Shown piece by piece: positions 8,347-15,359 of a stretch of DNA of 64,000 nucleotides (its first letter is position 1; each line of letters begins with the position of its first letter). The stretch spans positions 62,001 to 126,000 of the forward strand of contig CALUYU010000001.1 in the NCBI GenBank assembly GCA_944325075.1, written 5' to 3'. The notes beneath the pieces are model-generated. The model was not told the DNA's origin. It worked only from the letters and a program-made list of their open reading frames with translations, and did no database searches. The translations under genes were made by a program, and so were the position numbers. The DNA is from Candidatus Gastranaerophilales bacterium. GTDB taxonomy: Bacteria > Cyanobacteriota > Vampirovibrionia > Gastranaerophilales > Gastranaerophilaceae.

Positions 8347-8472
8347 TTTGCTAAATTAATAAAATAAAACTGTAGTGATTCCTCAATGTGAAGGGGGAAA
8401 TGTTAAGTCCCTTCAAAAATGGTTAGTGTAGAAAATGTAAAGCCTTTCGACAAATTCGAAGGGCTTTTTTTT
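8347..8472 (+). ncRNA. Candidate small RNA of about 125 nt
   Basis: This stretch lies between a good promoter (8311-8340) and a strong terminator (8439-8472) and contains no convincing reading frame. Inside it GAAGGG and CCCTTC can pair (about 8392-8416). No known RNA family is recognised. The alternative is an mRNA tail of the 6628 gene sharing the same terminator. Confidence 0.45.
8439..8472 (+). terminator. Rho-independent terminator
   Basis: AGCCTTTCGA-caaat-TCGAAGGGCT forms a stem with one mismatch, followed by eight T. It ends the 6628 gene transcript or the candidate small RNA. Confidence 0.85.
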
Positions 8473-8534
8473 AATTTTTAATTAAACTAAAAAACTAATT
8501 CTTTTTGGTAATAGTAAAAAAACAAAATAAGAGT

Positions 8535-8540
8535 TATAAT
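8535..8540 (+). promoter_or_regulatory. -10 box for the 52-aa gene
   Basis: TATAAT sits about 50 bases before ATG 8590; the -35 region is weak (TAGTAA). Confidence 0.4.
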
Positions 8541-8589
8541 ATTTAAAATTTCTTAATGGTGTGAAAATTTAGTGTAAAAGGAGTGTGCT

Positions 8590-8748
8590 ATGGAAACATT
8601 AACTAAGGCGACAAGTCCTAAAAAAATTAAATCAAAATTTAATGATGAATTTGAAAAGTATCTTAAAAAACAATGCATGAAAACAACTTTCAATGGTTTA
8701 GAATTGGAAACGTTTACGTGGTATAAAAAGGTATTGGGTTTAACATAA
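8590..8748 (+). CDS. Small protein of 52 aa, unknown function
   Basis: ATG 8590 follows AAAAGGAG by six bases, a -10 box lies upstream and a strong terminator follows at 8771-8832, so the frame has all the signs of a real gene. The product is basic (METLTKATSPKKIKSKF...) with a single Cys at residue 29 and an aromatic end (TFTWYKKVLGLT). It could bind nucleic acid by charge, but no motif supports that. It borders the origin-like region and may be connected to it only by position. Confidence 0.65.
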   Translation: METLTKATSPKKIKSKFNDEFEKYLKKQCMKTTFNGLELETFTWYKKVLGLT

Positions 8749-8770
8749 AAAATATAAACAGAATTTTCAG

Positions 8771-8832
8771 GAACTGCAAAATCAAACCTTCTTATTTTGG
8801 TTTTTCTTTGCAGTTCTTTTTTATTTTAATTA
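8771..8832 (+). terminator. Rho-independent terminator with nested stem
   Basis: The outer arms GAACTGCAAA/TTTGCAGTTC are perfect; an inner stem AAACC/GGTTT extends them. A T-rich run follows. Confidence 0.85.
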
Positions 8833-9068
8833 TTTATTATTTTATTTAATAAATAAATTAAAATAATAATCCATCATAATAAGCAGCCAAAATTTGTAGA
8901 AAACTCTGAAAACTATGATTATAACTGATTATAAGGTTGTAGATAATTTGTAAAAAACTTTATGTATTTTATACATTTTTAAAATACATAAAACTAAAAG
9001 TAATCATAAAAAAATAATCCTGTAGAAAACTCATGAATTTTCTACAGAAAAGCATGAGTTTTCTACAG
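8826..9068. other. Origin-like region: AT-only stretch plus TTTTCTACA boxes
   Basis: A stretch of nearly 60 bases of pure A+T (about 8820-8872, with ATTATTTTA/TAAAATAAT arms) borders four exact copies of TTTTCTACA or its complement (8895-8903, 9021-9029, 9038-9046, 9059-9067) and one TGTAGATAA (8938-8946). The nonamer is one base from TTTTCCACA, the cyanobacterial DnaA-box form. recA and dnaN lie 3-5 kb away; no dnaA is in the window. No gene is visible here. Confidence 0.35.
9020..9068. repeat. 16-bp perfect inverted repeat
   Basis: CTGTAGAAAACTCATG (9020-9035) and its exact complement (9053-9068) enclose a 17-base spacer that contains a further TTTTCTACA. On the minus strand it lies just behind the stop of the Cys-rich gene but has no T run, so a simple terminator is unlikely. 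Confidence 0.7.
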
Positions 9069-9085
9069 AAGAAAAAAGGAGTTTA

Positions 9086-9310
9086 CTATGCAATATTTAT
9101 TTTAGGCTTACCAACTATATTAATTAACATATCTATAACTTTAGGCATTTGACATTTAAAGGAATATTGACCGTTTCTAAGAGAGCATTTTTGACAATCA
9201 CATCCAATTGCGTAACATTCTAAAGCTTGCTCGGTCCAAGATTGAGTAATAGATGCAGATAATTCATTATTGGAGTTTTGAATAAATTTTTCAGATAATT
9301 TAGTTTTCAT
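9086..9310 (-). CDS. Cys-rich mini-protein (paralogue of 61622-61858)
   Basis: The 74-aa product contains WTEQALECYAIGCDCQKC and KCQM, giving Cys32, 37, 39, 42 and 53. The paralogue at 61622-61858 has the same W-T-x3-A-L-E-C-Y-x2-G-C-x-C-x2-C core, the KCQM motif and a downstream G-x-P. The spacing suggests a zinc or iron-sulfur knuckle with short helices around it. It has a strong purine-rich site (GAGGGG) before ATG 9310. The family is not one I can name; the lack of a signal peptide suggests a cytoplasmic, possibly regulatory, role. Confidence 0.75.
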   Translation of the reverse strand: MKTKLSEKFIQNSNNELSASITQSWTEQALECYAIGCDCQKCSLRNGQYSFKCQMPKVIDMLINIVGKPKINIA

Positions 9311-9404
9311 CCTTTACCACCCCTCAAAAATTTATACCTAACCCACTATTATTTTAACTTGTGAAGATTTTATTTTAATCCTTTATTTAGATGATTTTTT
9401 CTGA

Positions 9405-9410
9405 TATAAA
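9405..9410 (+). promoter_or_regulatory. -10 box, leaderless start of the U32 gene
   Basis: TATAAA ends exactly six bases before ATG 9417 and no Shine-Dalgarno is present. Confidence 0.6.
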
Positions 9411-9416
9411 ATTCAT

Positions 9417-11195
9417 ATGAGCGAAATAAGAAAAAAAACAGAACTTCTGGCCCCGGCAAGGGATCTTGAAACAGGAATAGCTGCAATTAATGCCGGAGCA
9501 GATGCTGTTTACATAGGAGCGGCCTCTTTCGGCGCAAGACATGCTGCTTCAAATAACCTTGGAGATATAAAAAAGCTCGTTGATTATGCCCATAAGTTTA
9601 ATGTTAAAATTCATGTGACTATTAATACTATTTTAACAGATGAAGAATTAAATAAGGCTAAAGAATTAATAGATAAACTCTATAAAATGGGTGTTGATGC
9701 AATAATAGTTCAGGATATGGGGCTGATAAATCTTGCAATAGAAAATAAACTTCCCCCGATAGTACTGCACGCAAGCACCCAGTGCAATAATCGGGAGCTT
9801 AGCAAAGTAAAATTCTTTGAAAAAACAGGAATTTCTCGTGTAATATTAGCAAGAGAGTTATCTTTGGAACAAATAAAAGAAATTTGCGCAAACACGAATA
9901 TCGAAATAGAAACCTTTGTTCACGGAGCACTGTGTGTAAGTTATAGCGGTCAATGCTATCTTAGTTATGCAAACGGTGGGCGCTCCGCTAACAGAGGGGA
10001 ATGCGCACAGCCTTGCAGAAAAAAATATTCGCTTATTGATGATGAAGGAAATATCATAGCAAAAGATAAGCATCTGCTTTCTTTAAAAGATTTTAATGCT
10101 TCAAATTATCTTGAGGAACTTGTAAAATGCGGTGTTAAATCTTTTAAAATTGAAGGACGGCTTAAAGATAAAAATTATGTAAAAAATGTTGTTTCATTTT
10201 ACCGCCAAAAACTTGATGAAATATCTGAAAAAACATCTTCCGGTAAAATTTTTTCAGACTTTGAGCCCGATGTAAATAAAAGTTTTAACAGAGGATTCAC
10301 TAGTTATTTCCTCAAAAATCGGGAAAACTGCTTTAACTTTTTTACACCTAAAATGCTTGGTGAAAAATTAGGAAAAGTTATTTCTTCAGGTTCCGGATGG
10401 TTTGAGCTTGATAACAAAGTCAATATAAATTCCCAGGATGGCTTGAGTTTCTTTGTTGGTGATGAACTTTCCGGATGCCTTGTAAACAAATTTCAGGAAA
10501 ATAAAAGAGTATTTATTAATAAAAAATTACGTATTCCGCAAGGAACTGTAATATATAGGAATTTGGATTTTCAGTATGAGAAGATATTGTCATCTTCTAA
10601 AATAACACGTAAACTTGGTGTAACGTTTGAATATCGTAACGGATGCCTGAAAGCAGTTGATGAGGACTTTATGTCTGTAGAAACAGAAATTCCGTTTAAA
10701 GAAAAAGCAAAAAATCCTGAAAAAATGAAAGAAACATTTATCTCACAGCTGGCAAAAACCGGTGAAAGCTGCTTTTATGTAAAAGAAATTAAAATAAACG
10801 GAGAAGTTCCGTTTATGCCGGTTTCTGAAATAAATAGGCTGAGAAGAGATATTTTAAATACACTAATAGACAAACGGCTATATTTTTATAAACCTGAAAT
10901 TCAGCCGCCTTTGCATTATGAAAAATACGTTAAAAACACCGCGGACTATCATGAGAATATCTCTAACCGGGAAGCTGAAAATTTCTATAAACGCTGTGGC
11001 TGTAAGGTTTTAGAACGTGCCGTTGAATGCGGAAATAGTTTTTCGGATAAGGAACTTATGAGAACAAAACACTGTTTAAAATATGCTTTTAATATGTGTA
11101 AATCTTCAAAAAATTTGTTTCTTGTAGACGAAAAAGGTAAAAAATATTCTTTGAGATTTGATTGTAAAAACTGTGAAATGATAGTTACTACCTGA
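9417..11195 (+). CDS. U32 family protein, RlhA/TrhP-type RNA hydroxylation enzyme
   Basis: The N-terminus LLAPARDLETGIAAINAGADAVYIG and the central CYLSYANGGRSANRGECAQPCRKKY are hallmarks of peptidase family U32. In E. coli, members with this domain plus a DUF3656-like tail hydroxylate C2501 of 23S rRNA (RlhA) or U34 of tRNA (TrhP) rather than cut proteins. At 592 aa the length fits a long form with such a C-terminal part, and the late Cys residues (RCGCKVLE, CKNCEM) suggest an Fe-S or zinc site. The choice between rRNA, tRNA and peptide substrate is open. It is monocistronic and apparently leaderless. Confidence 0.85.
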   Translation: MSEIRKKTELLAPARDLETGIAAINAGADAVYIGAASFGARHAASNNLGDIKKLVDYAHKFNVKIHVTINTILTDEELNKAKELIDKLYKMGVDAIIVQDMGLINLAIENKLPPIVLHASTQCNNRELSKVKFFEKTGISRVILARELSLEQIKEICANTNIEIETFVHGALCVSYSGQCYLSYANGGRSANRGECAQPCRKKYSLIDDEGNIIAKDKHLLSLKDFNASNYLEELVKCGVKSFKIEGRLKDKNYVKNVVSFYRQKLDEISEKTSSGKIFSDFEPDVNKSFNRGFTSYFLKNRENCFNFFTPKMLGEKLGKVISSGSGWFELDNKVNINSQDGLSFFVGDELSGCLVNKFQENKRVFINKKLRIPQGTVIYRNLDFQYEKILSSSKITRKLGVTFEYRNGCLKAVDEDFMSVETEIPFKEKAKNPEKMKETFISQLAKTGESCFYVKEIKINGEVPFMPVSEINRLRRDILNTLIDKRLYFYKPEIQPPLHYEKYVKNTADYHENISNREAENFYKRCGCKVLERAVECGNSFSDKELMRTKHCLKYAFNMCKSSKNLFLVDEKGKKYSLRFDCKNCEMIVTT

Positions 11196-11252
11196 TTTTT
11201 CGGCGGTATTAATAAAAATATTAAGTGATGTTACAAGATTAATCATAAAAAA

Positions 11253-11281
11253 TTGTTTTTTTTTTATTAATAAAATACAAT
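11253..11281 (+). promoter_or_regulatory. Promoter for the HTH-recA pair
   Basis: TTGTTT (11253-11258), a 17-base spacer and TACAAT (11276-11281) lie 32 bases before ATG 11314. No LexA-like GAAC-N4-GTTC box is seen. Confidence 0.5.
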
Positions 11282-11313
11282 GTAATTGGGAAAATTTGAG
11301 GGATTATTAAATT

Positions 11314-11832
11314 ATGACAAATCAAGCTATTAAAGAGAGAACTTTAACTCCACAGGAAGTTCGGGCAATATTGAATACTGACAACAAAGAGATTGTTGAA
11401 CTTTGTAAAAAAGCTTCAATTTTACCAAGAAAAGATAATAAAGGTCTGACTTATTTTTCTTATGAAGAAGTTAAGAATCTTAGAAAAGTTCAGGCAATGA
11501 AGAATAAAAAAGTTGCAGTTTCAAACCCGATAATGACACAAAAATCAGTTCCGTCGTCGTCTGCCACTTCAGCCGTACAAAACATTCTTTCTTCAATAAA
11601 ATCAATGGAAAATACCCTAAGCGATAAAATTGCTAAAGTTATTGACGAAAAACTTGAAGGAATGGATGAAGTTGTTGTTGAATTAATCAGATGTAAAACG
11701 GATAATGAGACATTAAGACAAAAAATTGTTGACTTGAACAAAGAAGTTTATCAACTAAGAAACAGATTAAATAATTATAAACCGGTAGGTTTAGGTTTTT
11801 ACGTAAAAAAAGAACAGCATGTTTGGGAATAA
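11314..11832 (+). CDS. Winged-helix/coiled-coil DNA-binding protein upstream of recA
   Basis: The first 60 residues (TLTPQEVRAILN...YFSYEEVKNLRKVQ) look like a MerR-type winged helix with recognition wing. A Ser-rich linker (about 70-88) leads to a long coiled coil (about 90-155, SIKSMENTLSDKIAKVIDEK...LRQKIVDLNKEVYQLRNRL). The architecture matches chromosome- or plasmid-organising proteins such as RacA or KfrA, but only in layout. The gene ends 16 bases before recA and should share its transcript, which suggests a chromosome-related role. The tail KEQHVWE is short and polar. Confidence 0.7.
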   Translation: MTNQAIKERTLTPQEVRAILNTDNKEIVELCKKASILPRKDNKGLTYFSYEEVKNLRKVQAMKNKKVAVSNPIMTQKSVPSSSATSAVQNILSSIKSMENTLSDKIAKVIDEKLEGMDEVVVELIRCKTDNETLRQKIVDLNKEVYQLRNRLNNYKPVGLGFYVKKEQHVWE

Positions 11833-11848
11833 AGAGGAATAGCGGTTA

Positions 11849-12874
11849 ATGGCAGTTAAGGAAAAAGAGGCTCCGCAGACGTCAAATTCTGAGGAAAGAA
11901 GTAAAGCTTTAAAGCTTGCAATAGAAAAAATAGAAAAAGATTTCGGTAAAGGCGCAATAATGAAACTTGGCGATAAGGCAACAGTAAATGTTGATGCTAT
12001 CCCTACCGGTTCATTGGCGCTTGATATAGCTCTTGGTATTGGAGGAGTTCCAAGAGGTAGGATTATTGAAGTATACGGGCCGGAAAGTTCAGGAAAAACA
12101 ACTCTTGCTCAGCATATTGTTGCGGAATGCCAAAAACGCGGTGGTATAGCAGCTTATGTTGATGCAGAACACGCTCTTGACCCGGAATATGCAAGAAATT
12201 TGGGTGTTCAGGTAGATGATTTGCTTATTTCTCAGCCAGATACCGGAGAACAGGCTCTTGATATTACAGAAGAACTTGTCAGATCAGGGGCAGTCGATGT
12301 TGTAGTTGTAGATTCAGTTGCGGCACTAGTTCCTAAGGCTGAAATTGAAGGTTCTATGGAAGATCAGCAGATGGGACTTCAAGCGAGGCTGATGAGTAAG
12401 GCGCTTAGAAAATTAACCGGTATTATTGGTAAAACAAATACCACGGTAATCTTTATTAACCAATTGAGAATGAAAATCGGCGTTATGTATGGTAATCCTG
12501 AAACTACAACAGGTGGTAATGCTTTAAAATACTATGCAAGCGTCCGTTTAGAGATTAAGAGAACAGAAGGGCTTAAAGGCGATGGTGAAGAAATAGGTAA
12601 CCATGTTCGCGTAAGAGTTTTGAAAAACAAAGTTGCGCCGCCTTTTAGAACGGCTGAGTTTGACATAATTTTCGGAAAAGGAATATGCAAAATTGGTAAT
12701 ATTCTTGATGTTGCCGTAAATCTTAATATTGTAAATAAAGCCGGATCCTGGTTTAGCTTTAAAGATGAAAAGCTGGGGCAGGGACGCGATAAAGCAAAAG
12801 AATTTTTAGCGGCAAATCCTGAAATTTTAGACGAAATCGAAAAATTAGTAAGAGAAAAATTGGCTGAGTCATAG
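11849..12874 (+). CDS. recA: Recombinase RecA
   Basis: This 341-aa protein forms ATP-dependent filaments on single-stranded DNA for strand exchange and SOS signalling. The Walker A GPESSGKT spans residues 77-84, Walker B is [10 protein letters not shown], and the L1 ([20 protein letters not shown]) and L2 ([14 protein letters not shown]) loops are intact, as is the NQLR motif. The end is shorter and less acidic than in E. coli. GAGGAA precedes ATG 11849. It follows the HTH/coiled-coil gene closely, and a bidirectional terminator closes the unit. Confidence 0.99.
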   Translation: MAVKEKEAPQTSNSEERSKALKLAIEKIEKDFGKGAIMKLGDKATVNVDAIPTGSLALDIALGIGGVPRGRIIEVYGPESSGKTTLAQHIVAECQKRGGIAAYVDAEHALDPEYARNLGVQVDDLLISQPDTGEQALDITEELVRSGAVDVVVVDSVAALVPKAEIEGSMEDQQMGLQARLMSKALRKLTGIIGKTNTTVIFINQLRMKIGVMYGNPETTTGGNALKYYASVRLEIKRTEGLKGDGEEIGNHVRVRVLKNKVAPPFRTAEFDIIFGKGICKIGNILDVAVNLNIVNKAGSWFSFKDEKLGQGRDKAKEFLAANPEILDEIEKLVREKLAES

Positions 12875-12936
12875 ATTTATTAAGTTATATAAAGTTAAAA
12901 TTTATGCCTCAAAGCCAATAATAGTAAGATAATTAA

Positions 12937-12992
12937 AAAAAAAGAAACATATTTTTCCGCTAAACTAGCAACAAAAAATATGTTTCTTTTTA
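12937..12992. terminator. Terminator after recA
   Basis: The arms AAAAGAAACATATTTTT/AAAAATATGTTTCTTTT are perfect over 17 bases, with A and T runs outside, so it could act on both strands. Confidence 0.8.
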
Positions 12993-13028
12993 TAATAAAC
13001 TGTAAAGGTACAATCAGGAGGTATATAA

Positions 13029-13961
13029 ATGCAGGTAAGTGCCATACAGAACAATCAGGTTTTTACAGGAAGATACTCAAGAGTAAACAAAAATAATATA
13101 GAAGATGCCAATATTATAAAAGATGATTCCCAAAAACGGGAAAATCCTTATAATAACCATGTTTCAAATAATAAAATGGGAGCTGCTACGAAAGGTATGA
13201 TAGTAGGTCTTCTGATGATGCCTGCAGCAAGCGGTTTAATGCAGGGATGTAGTGCAGATGCAGATGCTTACGCTTATGCAGAGTCAAAAGATAGCTGTGG
13301 CGGAAATAAACCTCCTACAATTATAATTATTAATAACAAAGATACAATTGTTCATGACACAATAACACAAATCATTGAAAAAGTTGATACTGTTGAAGTT
13401 CCTAAAGGATATGACTCTCCGGTAATTGATGCAATAAGAGATTTCTTTGAAGCAAATGATATTGATTTGGGAAATGGCCGTATTCCTTTGTCTATAAGAT
13501 GGGTTGACGAAATCGGGCCAACTTATAATAAACAGTTATTTGAAGAAAAATCTTCAAGCTATGATGAAGTTGCATATAAAACAACAACTTCCCCTTGGAG
13601 TGATGAAGACGGCCAGTTTATAATAGGTACACCGCTTGACGATCCGTCTTTAATCAAATATTCATTAACCAGTGACGGTAAACTGTTGATGATGAGATAT
13701 GTGCCTAAAAACGGAGTATCAAATCCTGTAGATAAAAATGACTGGATGTATATGAATGCATCTGTTTATGACATAAACAAAGGCGGAAAAATCGTTGAAA
13801 GATATAAAATTGATGATGATAATGAAAAATGTTATAACGGAACATTCCAACCTGGTGAACGACCTGGAGAAATAAAAGTTACAAATCCTTATGATACAGA
13901 TTGGCGTTATACAAATGTCAAAGTTGTAACAGGTGACGCCCCGGGAATTGATGAAGAATAA
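13029..13961 (+). CDS. Unknown protein with internal hydrophobic segment and possible lipobox
   Basis: ATG 13029 follows CAGGAGG. The 310-aa product opens MQVSAIQNNQVFTGRYSRV, then a polar stretch, a hydrophobic segment at about 54-72 (MIVGLLMMPAASGLMQG) and Cys near residue 74. The sequence LMQGC there resembles a lipobox, but it lies some 70 residues in, far beyond a normal signal peptide. Repeats like DTIVHDTITQ and KVDTVEVP recall linkers of Bacteroidota lipoproteins. The rest (about 115-300) is a globular, aromatic-rich domain. I recognise no family; an envelope-anchored protein is the best guess. Confidence 0.7.
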   Translation: MQVSAIQNNQVFTGRYSRVNKNNIEDANIIKDDSQKRENPYNNHVSNNKMGAATKGMIVGLLMMPAASGLMQGCSADADAYAYAESKDSCGGNKPPTIIIINNKDTIVHDTITQIIEKVDTVEVPKGYDSPVIDAIRDFFEANDIDLGNGRIPLSIRWVDEIGPTYNKQLFEEKSSSYDEVAYKTTTSPWSDEDGQFIIGTPLDDPSLIKYSLTSDGKLLMMRYVPKNGVSNPVDKNDWMYMNASVYDINKGGKIVERYKIDDDNEKCYNGTFQPGERPGEIKVTNPYDTDWRYTNVKVVTGDAPGIDEE

Positions 13962-13980
13962 ACGGAAACTTAAATAATAA

Positions 13981-14013
13981 TAAAAGACCTTTATATAAGA
14001 GGTCTTTTATTTT
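13981..14013 (+). terminator. Rho-independent terminator
   Basis: AAAAGACCT/AGGTCTTTT stem with a 9-base loop, then ATTTT. Confidence 0.85.
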
Positions 14014-14094
14014 AATACAAATTTTAACAAATTCTTTTCTTTGAACTTCTTTTATAATAAAATAATTTATTATAGGAAGATAGGAGTATGATAT

Positions 14095-15216
14095 ATGAAA
14101 TTTGTTATTAAAAAGGAAGATCTCTATAATGGAATTAAGATAGTAGAAAGAGCAACAAGCGTAAGAGCATTACAACCGGTTTTACTAAACATTTTAATTG
14201 AAACAATAGACAAAACAAGCATAAAACTTGTGGCAACAGACCTTGATTTAACTGTTATTGCAGAAGTTGATGCTCAGGTTGAGGAGGAAGGAAAAATTAC
14301 ACTGCCTTCAAAAACTTTAAATGAAATTGTATCTAAGCTTGGAAATAAATTAATTACATTTGATAAAGCTGATGATTCTTCTATTGTAAACATAACTTGC
14401 CAAAATTCAAAGTTTGATATAATAGGTATTTCTGCAAACGAATTTCCACCGGAAGTCTTAAATGTAGAAATGAATGAAGACGAGTGTTTTGAAATAGAAG
14501 TTAAGCCGCTTACAAAAGCTGTTAAACAAGCAGGTTTTGCAGCGGCAAGTTATGAGACTAGTAATCTTTTATCAGGTATTGTATGTGATATTTCGGGACA
14601 AACTCTTGAAATTGCGTCAACGGACGGAAACAGATTGGCTCGTGTTAGAGAAGTTATTAAAAATCAGGATAATAAAGCCCGCCAGCTTATAATTCCGTCA
14701 AGAACTTTAAATGAGTTTATAAAAATGAGCTCATTTATAGATGAGGATAGTATAAAAATTTATACTGAAAAGACCAAAATGATTATTAAATCATCAAAAA
14801 CAACAACAATTTCAAGACTATTAGAGGGGCAATTCCCTAAATACAATCAGTTAATACCTAATGAAAGTCCGAAAACTGCTGTAGTAAATGTTGCAGAAAT
14901 GATTTCAGCGCTTGAGCGTGTTGCAATTATGGTTAACGAAAAGACAAGCATTGTTAAGCTTGAATTTTCTGAAAATAAGTTGAAGCTTATGGCAGATACT
15001 CCTGATTCAGGTAAATCAGAAGAAGAACTTGCTATTAATTATTCAGGAGAAGAATTAGTTATCGCATTTAATTATAAGTATGTGCTGGAGGCATTAAAGA
15101 ATATGGAATGTGATGAAGTGAACATCGGGCTTAATACAAGCTTGTCTGCAACTGTGTTCAGACCAAATTCGGAGGAAGACTTTGTTTGCTTGATAATGCC
15201 GGTACAGATTAGATAA
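14095..15216 (+). CDS. dnaN: DNA polymerase III beta subunit (sliding clamp)
   Basis: The clamp tethers the replicative polymerase to DNA. The 373-aa product shows the three repeated clamp folds: MKFVIKKEDLYNGIKIVERATS at the start, PEVLNVE and FAAASYETSNLLSGIVCDISG in the middle, and the C-terminal LIMPVQIR that lines the partner-binding groove. The RBS is TAGGAG. The gene stands alone, not next to dnaA, with its own terminator; in several cyanobacteria the origin is near dnaN, which bears on the origin-like region at 8.8-9.1 kb. Confidence 0.97.
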   Translation: MKFVIKKEDLYNGIKIVERATSVRALQPVLLNILIETIDKTSIKLVATDLDLTVIAEVDAQVEEEGKITLPSKTLNEIVSKLGNKLITFDKADDSSIVNITCQNSKFDIIGISANEFPPEVLNVEMNEDECFEIEVKPLTKAVKQAGFAAASYETSNLLSGIVCDISGQTLEIASTDGNRLARVREVIKNQDNKARQLIIPSRTLNEFIKMSSFIDEDSIKIYTEKTKMIIKSSKTTTISRLLEGQFPKYNQLIPNESPKTAVVNVAEMISALERVAIMVNEKTSIVKLEFSENKLKLMADTPDSGKSEEELAINYSGEELVIAFNYKYVLEALKNMECDEVNIGLNTSLSATVFRPNSEEDFVCLIMPVQIR

Positions 15217-15236
15217 TAAATATATTAGACATTTTG

Positions 15237-15271
15237 CGGCGGGAGCGGGGTTAAGACTGCTCCCGTCTTTT
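15237..15271 (+). terminator. Terminator after dnaN
   Basis: CGGGAGC and GCTCCCG (15240-15246, 15259-15265) pair around a 12-base loop and TCTTTT follows. Confidence 0.8.
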
Positions 15272-15347
15272 AAAAGCTAATAGCATACAGAATATTTAAA
15301 ATAAATTTTTTGCAAGACATAAAAATTAATAACTTGACAGACTATTG

Positions 15348-15353
15348 TATAAT
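15348..15353 (+). promoter_or_regulatory. -10 box, leaderless start of the TolC-like gene
   Basis: TATAAT ends six bases before ATG 15360; no Shine-Dalgarno. A TTGACA lies only eight bases upstream of it, too close to be its -35. Confidence 0.6.
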
Positions 15354-15359
15354 TATTAT

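Noticed and set aside
9070-9105. Plus-strand ribosome site and ATG after the inverted repeat
   Set aside because: AAAAAAGGAG-N7-ATG opens a frame of only five codons; it seems to be chance.
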